Of a stretch of 64,000 bases of DNA, positions 1-11,697 are shown piece by piece; position 1 is the stretch's first letter; each line of letters opens with the position of its first letter. The DNA lies in the NCBI RefSeq assembly GCF_018812025.1, contig NC_063044.1, forward strand, positions 68,890,095 through 68,954,094, written 5' to 3'. The stretch comes from Megalobrama amblycephala. Its lineage: Eukaryota; Chordata; Actinopteri; Cypriniformes; Xenocyprididae. The notes under the pieces are model-generated. The model saw only the letters and a list, made by a program, of their open reading frames with translations, did no database searches and had not been told where the DNA came from. Position numbers and translations under genes: made by a program.

Positions 1-3000
1 ACTCACACACTAAACCCCAGTCTTGGTCACTGTGGGGACACACACTAAACGCCAGTCTTTGGTCACTGTGGGGACCGAACTCACACACTAAACCCAGTCT
101 TTGGTCACTGTGGGGACCGAACTCACACACTAAACCCCAGTCTTTGGTCACTGGGGACCGAACTCACACACTAAACGCCAGTCTTTGGTCACTGTGGGGA
201 CCGAACTCACACACTAAACGCCAGTCTTTGGTCACTGTGGGGACCGAACTCACACACTAAACCCAGTCTTTGGTCACTGTGGGGACCGAACTCGCACACT
301 AAACCCCAGTCTTTGGTCACTGTGGGGACCGAACTCGCACACTAAACGCCAGTCTTTGGTCACTGTGGGACCGAACTCACACACTAAACGCCAGTCTTTG
401 GTCACTGTGGGGATCAAATCTAAACACACTGACGCCAGTCTTGGTCACTGTGGGGACCGAACTCACACACTAAACCCCAGTCTTTGGTCACTGTGGGGAC
501 CGAACTCACACACTAAACCCCAGTTGGTCACTGTGGGGACCGAACTCACACACTAAACCCAGTCTTTGGTCACTGGGGACCGAACTCACACACTAAACGC
601 CAGTCTTTGGTCACTGTGGGGACCGAACTCACACACTAAACGCCAGTCTTTGGTCACTGTGGGGACCGAACTCACACACTAAACCCCAGTCGTTGGTCAC
701 TGTGGGGACCGAACTCACACACTAAACGCCAGTCTTTGGTCACTGTGGGGACCGAACTCACACACTAAACGCCAGTCTTTGGTCACTGTGGGGACCGAAC
801 TCACACACTAAACGCCAGTCTTTGGTCACTGTGGGGACCGAACTCACACACTAAACCCCAGTCTTTGGTCACTGTGGGGACCGAACTCACACACTAAACG
901 CCAGTCTTTGGTCACTGTGGGGACCGAACTCACACACTAAACGCCAGTCTTTGGTCACTGTGGGGACCGAACTCACACACTAAACCCAGTCTTTGGTCAC
1001 TGTGGGGATCAAACTCACACACTAAACGCCAGTCTTTGGTCACTGTGGGGACCGCACTCACACACTAAACCCCAGTCTTTGGTCACTGTGGGGACCGAAC
1101 TCACACACTAAACCCCAGTCTTTGGTCACTGTGGGGACCGCACTCGCACACTAAACGCCAGTCTTTGGTCACTGTGGGGACCGCACTCGCACACTAAACG
1201 CCAGTCTTTGGTCACTGTGGAGACCGAACTCACACACTAAACGCCAGTCTTTGGTCACTGTGGGGACCGCACTCGCACACTAAACGCCAGTCTTTGGTCA
1301 CTGTGGGGAGCGAACTCACACACTAAACGCCAGTCTTTGGTCACTGTGGGGAGCGAACTCGCACACTAAACACCAGTCTTTGGTCACTGTGGGGACCGAA
1401 CTCACACACTAAACGCCAGTCTTTGGTCACTGTGGGGACCGCACTCGCACACTAAACGCCAGTCTTTGGTCACTGTGGGGACCGAACTCACACACTAAAC
1501 GCCAGTCTTTGGTCACTGTGGGGACCGCACTCACACACTAAACCCCAGTCTTTGGTCACTGTGGGGATCAAATCTAAACACACTGATCGCCAGTCTTTGG
1601 TCACTGTGGGGACCGCACTCACACACTAAACCCAGTCTTTGGTCACTGTGGGGACCGAACTCACACACTAAACGCCAGTCTTTGGTCACTGTGGGGACCG
1701 AACTCACACACTAAACGCCAGTCTTTGGTCACTGTGGGGACCGAACTCACACACTAAACGCCAGTCTTTGGTCACTGTGGGGATCAAATCTAAACACACT
1801 GATCGCCAGTCTTTGGTCACTGTGGGGACCGAACTCACACACTAAACCCCAGTCGTTGGTCACTGTGGGGACCGAACTCACACACTAAACCCAGTCTTTG
1901 GTCACTGTGGGGACCGAACTCACACACTAAACGCCAGTCTTTGGTCACTGTGGGGACCGAACTCACACACTAAACGCCAGTCTTTGGTCACTGTGGGGAC
2001 CGAACTCACACACTAAACGCCAGTCTTTGGTCACTGTGGGGACCGAACTCACACACTAAACCCAGTCTTTGGTCACTGTGGGGACCGAACTCACACACTA
2101 AACCCCAGTCTTTGGTCACTGTGGGGATCAAATCTAAACACACTGATCGCCAGTCTTTGGTTACTGTGGGGACCGAACTCACACACTAAACGCCAGTCTT
2201 TGGTCACTGTGGGGACCGAACTCACACACTAAACGCCAGTCTTTGGTCACTGTGGGGACCGCACTCACACACTAAACGCCAGTCTTTGGTCACTGTGGGG
2301 ACCGAACTCACACACTAAACCCCAGTCTTTGGTCACTGTGGGGATCAAATCTAAACACACTGATCGCCAGTCTTTGGTCACTGTGGGGACCGAACTCACA
2401 CACTAAACGCCAGTCTTTGGTCACTGTGGGGACCGAACTCACACACTAAACCCCAGTCTTTGGTCACTGTGGGGATCAAATCTAAACACACTGATCGCCA
2501 GTCTTTGGTCACTGTGGGGACCGAACTCACACACTAAACCCCAGTCGTTGGTCACTGTGGGGACCGAACTCACACACTAAACGCCAGTCTTTGGTCACTG
2601 TGGGGACCGCACTCACACACTAAACGCCAGTCTTTGGTCACTGTGGGGACCGAACTCACACACTAAACCCCAGTCTTTGGTCACTGTGGGGATCAAATCT
2701 AAACACACTAAATCGCCAGTCTTTGGTCACTGTGGGGACCGAACTCACACACTAAACGCCAGTCTTTGGTCACTGTGGGGACCGAACTCACACACTAAAC
2801 GCCAGTCTTTGGTCACTGTGGGACCGAACTCACACACTAAACGCCAGTCTTTGGTCACTGTGGGGACCGAACTCACACACTAAACCCAGTCTTTGGTCAC
2901 TGTGGGGACCGAACTCACACACTAAACGCCAGTCTTTGGTCACTGTGGGGACCGAACTCACACACTAAACGCCAGTCTTTGGTCACTGTGGGGACCGAAC

Positions 3001-5630
3001 TCACACACTAAACCCCAGTCTTTGGTCACTGTGGGGATCAAATCTAAACACACTGATCGCCAGTCTTTGGTTACTGTGGGGACCGCACTCACACACTAAA
3101 CCCAGTCTTTGGTCACTGGGGACCGCACTCACACACTAAACGCCAGTCTTTGGTCACTGTGGGGACCGCACTCACACACTAAACGCCAGTCTTTGGTCAC
3201 TGTGGGGATCAAATCTAAACACACTGATCGCCAGTCTTTGGTTACTGTGGGGACCGCACTCACACACTAAACCCCAGTCTTTGGTCATTCTGGGGACCGC
3301 ACTCACACACTAAACGCCAGTCTTTGGTCACTGTGGGGACCGCACTCGCACACTAAACGCCAGTCTTTGGTCACTGTGGGGACCGCACTCGCACACTAAA
3401 CGCCAGTCTTTGGTCACTGTGGGGACCGCACTCGCACACTAAACGCCAGTCTTTGGTCACTGTGGGGACCGAACTCGCACACTAAACGCCAGTCTTTGGT
3501 CACTGTGGGGACCGAACTCACACACTAAACGCCAGTCTTTGGTCACTGTGGGGACCGCACTCACACACTAAACGCCAGTCTTTGGTCACTGTGGGGACCG
3601 AACTCACACACTAAACGCCAGTCTTTGGTCACTGTGGGGACCGAACTCACACACTAAACGCCAGTCTTTGGTCACTGTGGGGACCGAACTCACACACTAA
3701 ACGCCAGTCTTTGGTCACTGTGGGGACCGCACTCACACACTAAACCCCAGTCTTTGGTCACTGTGGGGATCAAATCTAAACACACTGATCGCCAGTCTTT
3801 GGTCACTGTGGGGACCGCACTCACACACTAAACCCCAGTCTTTGGTTACTGTGGGGACCGAACTCACACACTAAACGCCAGTCTTTGGTCACTGTGGGGA
3901 CCGAACTCACACACTAAACGCCAGTCTTTGGTCACTGTGGGGACCGAACTCACACACTAAACGCCAGTCTTTGGTCACTGTGGGGATCAAATCTAAACAC
4001 ACTGATCGCCAGTCTTTGGTCACTGTGGGGACCGAACTCACACACTAAACCCAGTCTTTGGTCACTGTGGGGACCGAACTCACACACTAAACCCCAGTCG
4101 TTGGTCACTGTGGGGACCGAACTCACACACTAAACGCCAGTCTTTGGTCACTGTGGGGACCGAACTCACACACTAAACGCCAGTCTTTGGTCACTGTGGG
4201 GACCGAACTCACACACTAAACGCCAGTCTTTGGTCACTGTGGGGACCGCACTCACACACTAAACCCCAGTCTTTGGTCACTGTGGGGATCAAATCTAAAC
4301 ACACTGATCGCCAGTCTTTGGTCACTGTGGGGACCGAACTCACACACTAAACCCAGTCTTTGGTCACTGTGGGGACCGAACTCACACACTAAACGCCAGT
4401 CTTTGGTCACTGTGGGACCGAACTCACACACTAAACGCCAGTCTTTGGTCACTGTGGGGACCGAACTCACACACTAAACGCCAGTCTTGGTCACTGTGGG
4501 GATCAAATCTAAACACACTGATCGCCAGTCTTTGGTCACTGTGGGGACCGAACTCACACACTAAACCCCAGTCTTTGGTCACTGTGGGGACCGAACTCAC
4601 ACACTAAACCCCAGTCTTTGGTCACTGTGGGGACCGAACTCACACACTAAACGCCAGTCTTTGGTCACTGTGGGGACCGAACTCACACACTAAACGCCAG
4701 TCTTTGGTCACTGTGGGGACCGAACTCACACACTAAACGCCAGTCTTTGGTCACTGTGGGGACCGAACTCACACACTAAACGCCAGTCTTTGGTCACTGT
4801 GGGGACCGAACTCACACACTAAACGCCAGTCTTTGGTCACTGTGGGGATCAAATCTAAACACACTGATCGCCAGTCTTTGGTTACTGTGGGGACCGCACT
4901 CACACACTAAACGCCAGTCTTTGGTCACTGTGGGGACCGAACTCACACACTAAACGCCAGTCTTTGGTCACTGTGGGGACCGCACTCACACACTAAACGC
5001 CAGTCTTTGGTCACTGTGGGGACCGAACTCACACACTAAACCCCAGTCTTTGGTCACTGTGGGGATCAAATCTAAACACACTGATCGCCAGTCTTTGGTC
5101 ACTGTGGGGACCGAACTCACACACTAAACGCCAGTCTTTGGTCACTGTGGGGACCGAACTCACACACTAAACCCCAGTCTTTGGTCACTGTGGGGATCAA
5201 ATCTAAACACACTGATCGCCAGTCTTTGGTCACTGTGGGGACCGAACTCACACACTAAACCCCAGTCGTTGGTCACTGTGGGGACCGAACTCACACACTA
5301 AACGCCAGTCTTTGGTCACTGTGGGGACCGCACTCACACTAAACGCCAGTCTTTGGTCACTGTGGGGACCGAACTCACACACTAAACCCCAGTCTTTGGT
5401 CACTGTGGGGATCAAATCTAAACACACTGATCGCCAGTCTTTGGTCACTGTGGGGACCGAACTCACACACTAAACGCCAGTCTTTGGTCACTGTGGGGAC
5501 CGAACTCACACACTAAACGCCAGTCTTTGGTCACTGTGGGGACCGAACTCACACACTAAACCCCAGTCTTTGGTCACTGTGGGGATCAAATCTAAACACA
5601 CTGATCGCCAGTCTTTGGTTACTGTGGGGA
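1..5630. repeat. 43-bp minisatellite array, about 130 copies
   Basis: A head-to-tail array fills the left end. The usual unit is 43 bp and contains CCAGTCTTTGGTCACTG followed by GGGACCGAACTC and ACACACTAAAC. Units vary in a few places: gaccgaact versus gaccgcact, cacac versus cgcac, and the run of C before AGTC. A distinct 45-bp unit carries GATCAAATCTAAACACACTGATCG in its second half and recurs 18 or so times. The array is open on the left and enters an assembly gap on the right, so true size is unknown. There are no unique spacers, so it is not a CRISPR array. Short ORFs in it are by-products of the repeat. Confidence 0.97.
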
Positions 5631-6630
5631 NNNNNNNNNNNNNNNNNNNNNNNNNNNNNNNNNNNNNNNNNNNNNNNNNNNNNNNNNNNNNNNNNNNNNN
5701 NNNNNNNNNNNNNNNNNNNNNNNNNNNNNNNNNNNNNNNNNNNNNNNNNNNNNNNNNNNNNNNNNNNNNNNNNNNNNNNNNNNNNNNNNNNNNNNNNNNN
5801 NNNNNNNNNNNNNNNNNNNNNNNNNNNNNNNNNNNNNNNNNNNNNNNNNNNNNNNNNNNNNNNNNNNNNNNNNNNNNNNNNNNNNNNNNNNNNNNNNNNN
5901 NNNNNNNNNNNNNNNNNNNNNNNNNNNNNNNNNNNNNNNNNNNNNNNNNNNNNNNNNNNNNNNNNNNNNNNNNNNNNNNNNNNNNNNNNNNNNNNNNNNN
6001 NNNNNNNNNNNNNNNNNNNNNNNNNNNNNNNNNNNNNNNNNNNNNNNNNNNNNNNNNNNNNNNNNNNNNNNNNNNNNNNNNNNNNNNNNNNNNNNNNNNN
6101 NNNNNNNNNNNNNNNNNNNNNNNNNNNNNNNNNNNNNNNNNNNNNNNNNNNNNNNNNNNNNNNNNNNNNNNNNNNNNNNNNNNNNNNNNNNNNNNNNNNN
6201 NNNNNNNNNNNNNNNNNNNNNNNNNNNNNNNNNNNNNNNNNNNNNNNNNNNNNNNNNNNNNNNNNNNNNNNNNNNNNNNNNNNNNNNNNNNNNNNNNNNN
6301 NNNNNNNNNNNNNNNNNNNNNNNNNNNNNNNNNNNNNNNNNNNNNNNNNNNNNNNNNNNNNNNNNNNNNNNNNNNNNNNNNNNNNNNNNNNNNNNNNNNN
6401 NNNNNNNNNNNNNNNNNNNNNNNNNNNNNNNNNNNNNNNNNNNNNNNNNNNNNNNNNNNNNNNNNNNNNNNNNNNNNNNNNNNNNNNNNNNNNNNNNNNN
6501 NNNNNNNNNNNNNNNNNNNNNNNNNNNNNNNNNNNNNNNNNNNNNNNNNNNNNNNNNNNNNNNNNNNNNNNNNNNNNNNNNNNNNNNNNNNNNNNNNNNN
6601 NNNNNNNNNNNNNNNNNNNNNNNNNNNNNN
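5631..6630. other. Assembly gap (1000 N)
   Basis: Exactly 1000 undetermined bases separate the minisatellite from unrelated sequence. A round number suggests a gap of unknown size placed by the assembler, as expected where a long tandem array could not be resolved. Any reading frame crossing it is meaningless. Confidence 0.99.
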
Positions 6631-7390
6631 TAAAGAATTGTTGGTTTTTAAGCAAAATTCACACACTTTTGAAGGTTTTTTGATAAAATAACCAAACCGG
6701 GATATTTTCAATAGCTCAACACAACTGAAACAACAATTGGTTTCCCCAAATGTAACAGAATATATCACCAAAATACTGCGGGAAGTGAATACATGATCGA
6801 AAGTGAATGCATGGTCGAAAGTATTGGCACCCTTCACAACAAGTGTCTTTTGCTGTGATAAAAGCACACTTTTCATTTTTAAAATCCAGTGCTAAGGTTA
6901 TGGGTAGTCAGACGTCAGCTGTGGTACCACCCTTGAAAAATATCAGCCCATTTCTAATGGACAAAAATCTCCAGTTTACTCACTATACATCTCTGTTGGT
7001 TTATATGGACAGTATGAGGTTTTCTTCAAGTAGAATCGCATTTATTATCCTTTACAAATGGGCTTATAATACTCAGGAATGCTACCACAGCTGACGTCTG
7101 ACTATCCATAACCTTAGCTGTGGATTTTAACAATGAAAAGTGTGCTTGTATCACTACAAAAGACAGTTATTTTGAGTGCCAATACTTTTGACCATTCAGT
7201 ATTCACTTCCCGTAGTATTTTGGTGATATTTTGTGTTGAATTTGAGGAAACCAATTTTTGTTGTTTCAGTTCTGTTGAGCTATTGAAAATATCCTGGTTT
7301 GTTATTACATAAAACCACCTTCAAAAGTTTGTGAATTTTGCTCGAAAACCAACACATCCGGAGGGATGCCAATACTTTTGGCCATGACTG
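6631..7390. mobile_element. Foldback Tc1/mariner-like MITE, left end lost in gap
   Basis: The two halves are reverse complements: for example the block at 6892-6925 (TAAGGTTATGGGTAGTCAGA core) returns inverted at 7086-7119, and the block near 6700-6720 (TTTTCAATAGCTCAACA) returns inverted near 7270-7290. The right end reads GCCAATACTTTTGGCCATGACTG followed by TA at 7391-7392, a terminus typical of vertebrate Tc1-like elements, with TA as the target dinucleotide. The matching outer end on the left is missing because the N gap starts there. No transposase is encoded. The 95-aa ORF at 6807-7094 lies across the palindrome and is not a gene. Confidence 0.75.
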
Positions 7391-7476
7391 TACCTTGAAC
7401 ACTTAAAATCAAGTCATTAACTTTAAACTTTAAAATTATGAAAACATACAAACAGAAAGGTGCTTACCATTTCAAT

Positions 7477-10138
7477 TTACTGCAGTAGCCAAGCCCTTGG
7501 GGTCACCATCAAAGTTCTAGCAACTTGATATGCAGCCAATGGGTGGTAGTCGTTCAAAGTCTCTGGATCCAGGATCTCTAAATCTGAGTGACAGTTATCA
7601 ATGAGTTGGTAAGACCGATAATGTTCCATGTACCAAGATGATAACCTTGTGGTGACAAAATACACTTTCCACCACTTGTCCACCAATATGTGTAGTATTC
7701 TAAAGAACTCTGGCAGTCCACTGCATTCACCCGCAGACACTATCATGTCCCTCACATACTGGGTCCCATACAAATGTACTTCTTTGGCAAGAGACACATC
7801 ATCTTCATTTGGGTACTTCTTTTCTAGTACTGTCCTGAGCTTTTCATCTAAAGATGATATTTTCACTCTATCTACACTACCAACATGCAATTTTGGCTTG
7901 AACAATTGCTGTGTGTCAAGAAGATATGCCATGAGCTGTTGATGCTTAGTGGAAAGGGTGAGTAGTACATTCTTAAAACAGTGAGCATCATTAATTGCCT
8001 GTTTGAAAAAACTATGCTTAGACTCAAATCTAAACGTCCACAGATCCACTAATGGCCCAAAGCACCGTGTGAGATGCACATAGTGATCAATGAAGTGATG
8101 TTTTGGTTTCAACTTAAATTCAGGAAAGGTGTCAGTGAGTAACTGTCGATGGTCAGCCAATTTATTCCCTAAGTAACATAATGTTCCCTCTGATAATGTA
8201 GTAGACACCGTAATCTCCACAATCTCTTTAAGGTCCATTAAAATTTCCCATGACTGCTCTTGTTCAGGTATATAGCTCCCAATCAAGAGAGGTAGCATAC
8301 GTAAAAGTGCCCAGTTTTCATGTCCGTTACCGTTTACCTTTCCAGATGCAAGGCTCGTCTTTGTAATTGCCTGTGGCTTGTTGACCAAATCAGAGAATTT
8401 GTATGGAAACTGTTTTATGCGGTTATTCAGTCCATCGAATGTAATGAAACCTTTTCTAATCAATTCTTTCAAACACAAACTTAACTCCACTGCGACAACA
8501 CCTTCAAATAGATCATGCAAAAGATCAGGGGGAAATCCAGTAACTGGGTGGAAGAAAGACAACTTACTTAAAGCACAGGATGATTTAACTCCATTCACAC
8601 ATGGCTTAGGCTTATCAGTCAACTTGAGTTGTTCCACAAAAGAATCGTGTTGCGTCACAGTTCTCAGTGGAAAGTTCCTTGGTTCACAATTTCCAATTTG
8701 GTCTCGACTGATGCAACAAAATCTGCAGAATTTTTCGACATTAAAAGCTTCCTGAAAACCTGCTAAGCTATGTGCACCAAGGTTATCAGCACAGACACAG
8801 AACACTGTTCCCTTTACAAACGTATCTAGAGCCTCAATATACACTCCTATCTTTTCAAGAAATCCAAGATCCTTAATCAAAGGATAAAGAAAGGCATCAT
8901 ACCCAAATTGTCTGACATCGACAGTTTTTCCAAGACAAGCCAGTTGAATTAGGGGGAGAGTAGAGCGAAACTTGCTTGGTAAATTCAACAAAATCCAATA
9001 GACAGCAGTAATTTTATGGATTTTTTTTGAGGACCCCAAAGGATTACATAGTTCCAGGTCATCTATGTAAAGTCCTATAGAGATACTTGCATCTTGCACA
9101 CCCAGAAGACCATTGTCTTTGTAGTACTGTCCATCTCGAAAAGAGCAAAATTGACCTGGGTTGTCCCCCTGACTAAACACCAACTTCTCCACAAAATCTG
9201 GCTGTCTCAACAAAGTTCCAAGAACCTGGATGATTGAAACATAAACAAATGTTTGTTTATGGGTTATTTTATATGTATACTCAGTAGGCTGAATTACAGG
9301 GAACTTATCTTTAAAAAAAAGATTTCTCCTGTGATCAGTGGCCAATGCACCCTTTCCTTGAGTGCTTACAATTAATGGATTTGTTTCCAAGACAGCATCA
9401 ATCTTATGGAGAACACTATCATCTAATTCAATGCCATGTTCTGCAAGCACTGCTTTGAAACCTTGTTGAGAGTGAGATTCTGAAAGATGTAAAATGTCAT
9501 TAAACCCCTCAACTATTTTCTGTACAGCGTGTCTACTAACATGCAATTCAGTTTGCATACGTAGAAAAAATCCAGCAGCCCTGTGTTCAAGAGTCTCAGC
9601 ATCTACATACTCCTCCTTTTCTTGGACATCTGAATTTCCAGAACTACTTGGAAGTGTATCTTCCTCATTACAGATACCTAATGGTTGGTCAGAGGAATCT
9701 GTCTCAATGGACACAGGTTCATTTTCTAAGTCTGCTCTTAAACAGGTTCTGATATCACCATGCTTGTGTTTCCTACTTTTGTGTGAACTAAAAGTCTTTA
9801 GATTGTTTGTTTTAAAACTACATCTCAAGAAGGGGCAACACACAGTCTCATGTTTTTTTAAATGGTGTCCAAGGTGTGTGAAGAAAGACTGCTGCGTGCA
9901 GATTTCCCGGAATTCACATAGATCACAAAAAAAGGTGAATTTATCTTGTATTTTGGCTGTCTGACAATGTGATCTGGTCAAATGTGACTTTAAGGCACCA
10001 GGTGTTTTAAAAGTACATACACAGTCACTGTAAACACACGGCCAGTAAGCTCCTCTTCTGTGCTTGAGCCGATGGTGCCTAAGCAGACGCTCTTGACTGG
10101 CGCTGGCAAAGCTGCAGAAGAGACACTTCATAGAAAAC
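7477..10138 (-). CDS. C2H2 zinc-finger plus Tnp2-like (CACTA/EnSpm) transposase
   Basis: A single long exon encodes 884 aa from the ATG at 10129-10131. An ATG 39 bases further up opens the same frame, but that stretch is a pyrimidine-rich tract ending in GTGCTAG, a good 3' splice site, so I take the exon to begin at 10138. The first 140 residues hold four C2H2/C2H2-like fingers (C3, C6, H19/20, H24 in the first; two others use a CX4C knuckle). A long core follows with the motif DDLELCNPLG...NLP near residue 355-390, comparable to the DGFNPFG...NLPP block of Tnp2 transposases, then PPDLLHDLFEGV near residue 550 and FESKHSFFK near residue 710. These fit the CMC (CACTA, Mirage, Chapaev) superfamily; I infer cut-and-paste transposition in the nucleus. 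The stop is TAA at 7477-7479; nine bases later comes ATG|GTAAGC, a likely splice donor, so a 3' intron may exist. The frame is intact, without stops. A domesticated host gene is the alternative. Confidence 0.65.
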
Positions 10139-10224
10139 CTAGCACAAAAATAAGAGGAGAAAATGAACACATACTTCGCAACCGTTTATGTTAATGCTGT
10201 TGAGCTTCAGGGCTAAAACACACA

Positions 10225-10620
10225 AAGGTAGGGCTGGTTATTGTTCAAAATCTTTCAATCCGGTGCCAATTTCGATACCTCAGTTTCGATACCGGTTCCT
10301 AACGATACTTTTTTCGATACCACTTTTATGAAATCCATTTTAACAAGATTACAGAACACATTACCTAAGGAAAACTGGTTTTATTTTTTCAGTTTGACTC
10401 AAACTGAAACAAAAAAAGCAAAAAGGAACAAAAAATGTTTTATAAAGAGCTCATGCTCACCAAAGCTGAATTTATTTTAATAAAAAATACAGTAAAACTT
10501 GTAATATTGTGAAATAGCATTACAATTTAAAATCTTATTTGAATATATTTCAAAATGTAATTTATTCCTGTGATGTCAAATCTGAATTATCAAAATCATT
10601 ACTTAAAAACTTCGAAATCT
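10225..10620. repeat. Probable DNA-transposon fragment with CGATACC motifs
   Basis: The segment starts with GGGCTGGTTATTGTTCAAAATC and carries a cluster of TTCGATACC-like words between 10255 and 10325, followed by A/T-rich sequence. I recognise this style of end from fish DNA-transposon families, but I see no matching inverted end or target duplication, so family and right border are not assigned. Confidence 0.3.
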
Positions 10621-11061
10621 GACATGTCTCTTTTCATACAAATAAAAGATATTCTATAGATTCAATTGATATATTACTTATGTCTCTATAACAAAAAAAG
10701 ACGGAGTATTTTAAGTCTGTTTTGCTGCAATGTGAAAAAAAATCCTACAAAACGCGCCGGCGCGTTAACGGACTTAAGTTTAATGTCAATGAGCAAAGCA
10801 GACGTGCATAAAACAATGCCATCATTCATCGTGAATAACAAACATAACGGCAACACAAATCTTTCAATTACTATGTGGACAATAATTATATTGAGCTTAG
10901 CTGTTCAAAATAAGCTAGCTTCTAACCGATTAGCTAGTGGGGGATTTTGTATTGCCATAAACGCCTCGCCTGGTTATGATTTATCGCTTTTGTTTCCCGC
11001 AATGAAATGTAATACAAATATCAAATGCATATACATATACATATTCATACGATTAGCTTAC

Positions 11062-11228
11062 CGTTAAAAGGAATGTTTCTCTTCGACAAAGACGTCAGGG
11101 AAAGTTACCGCTGGCATCGTGGTGGACGCAAACTTTCGCAGGGAGCTCCTGGGAAAATCCTTGGAAACCCCGTCGCAGCCGGTTGCCATGACAAATTTCA
11201 AATGAGCATGCGCAGATAAGTTGAACTC
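11062..11228 (-). other. Predicted 5' non-coding exon of the CACTA-like gene
   Basis: On the minus strand a CG-richer stretch ends at 11062 with AACG|GTAAGC, a strong splice donor. Joining it to the acceptor at 10139 (GTGCTAG) would give a 5' untranslated exon followed by a 0.9-kb intron and the large coding exon. The upstream boundary is a guess. The intron contains a fish repeat-like segment at 10228-10330 rich in CGATACC motifs, and a small GC palindrome GCGCCGGCGC near 10758. Only the splice signals support this entry. Confidence 0.4.
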
Positions 11229-11428
11229 ACTCTAACTGGGTTTCAACTACAACTTCAAAATAAACTCAACTCAGTTTATAAAATAAGATGAACTTTTCCT
11301 CAGAAACGTCTGAAAGTGAGTTCAAGTGGCTTACAACAGATAGTTCAAGTTCCAACTAGCAATTTTATTGTCAGTGAATGCAAAAATCTTAGTAAGGTGA
11401 ACAATTTTGAGTTGTCGTTTTTACAGTG
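11220..11428 (-). mobile_element. CACTG terminus of the CACTA/EnSpm-like element
   Basis: On the minus strand the element begins at 11428 with CACTGTAAAAACGACAACTC, a CACTA-type end, and continues into a subterminal region with repeated CAACTC and GAACTCA words (for example 11221-11250 and 11265-11275). This matches the predicted transposase gene on the same strand just inside. The other end was not found: 7391-7476 shows no CACTG end, and beyond lie the MITE and the N gap. The breakpoint at 11428/11429 interrupts a zinc-finger first exon, marking an insertion. Confidence 0.5.
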
Positions 11429-11628
11429 CAGTATCTTCAGTGTGTTTCATTCTGCAGGGTTCTGGATCACTCATGTTCTCACTGTCCTCTTTAATAAACT
11501 CAGTCTTTGCAGATTTCAGCTCTTCCTGATGCTCTGATGCTCGTCTGATGGGAATATCACAGCATTTATTGGAGAACTGATGTGGGAGGAGCTTCACTGA
11601 TGATGTGATTGCTGTGGGAGGAGCTGAT
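11429..11628 (-). pseudogene. Orphan first coding exon of a C2H2 zinc-finger gene, cut by transposon
   Basis: The sequence is nearly identical to the first coding exons at 24715-24925 and 32439-32683: ATG at 11472-11474 and a frame reading MSDPEPCRMKHTEDT. After GAAGATACTG the match stops and CACTGTAAAA of the CACTA-like element starts, so the last 13 bases of the exon and its splice donor are gone; the frame ends in a stop four bases into the element. The splice acceptor context upstream (GCAG|ATCAGCTCC at 11628) remains, but the pyrimidine tract is replaced by a (TA)n run. No zinc-finger exon lies between here and the left edge. This is a dead copy of the duplicated unit. Confidence 0.8.
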
Positions 11629-11640
11629 CTGCATACAAGT

Positions 11641-11641
11641 C

Positions 11642-11685
<44 letters not shown>

Positions 11686-11697
11686 GACTTGTGTTGA
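11641..11697. repeat. (TA)n microsatellite in a hairpin context
   Basis: About 19 TA repeats flanked by AAGTCAAC on the left and GTTGACTT on the right, so the whole block is self-complementary. Copies 2 and 3 of the duplication have the TA tract and only the right flank. Confidence 0.9.

Noticed and set aside
356..5466. Short ORFs with VTVGPNSHTK or PTVTKDW repeats
   Set aside because: They read the minisatellite on either strand; period 43 is not a multiple of three and they lack gene context.
1..5630. Regular repeats resembling a CRISPR array
   Set aside because: Units are contiguous with no unique spacers, no cas genes exist, and the context is vertebrate.
5506..6876. Long ORFs across 5506-6876
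   Set aside because: Most of their length is the N gap.
7391..7476. Opposite CACTG end of the CACTA-like element
   Set aside because: No CACTG/CAGTG terminus is present in this stretch; the real end is missing or hidden by the MITE and gap.
10666..11067. 133-codon ORF on the plus strand
   Set aside because: It lies in the predicted intron of the opposite-strand gene and resembles no family; the codon pattern is A/T-driven.
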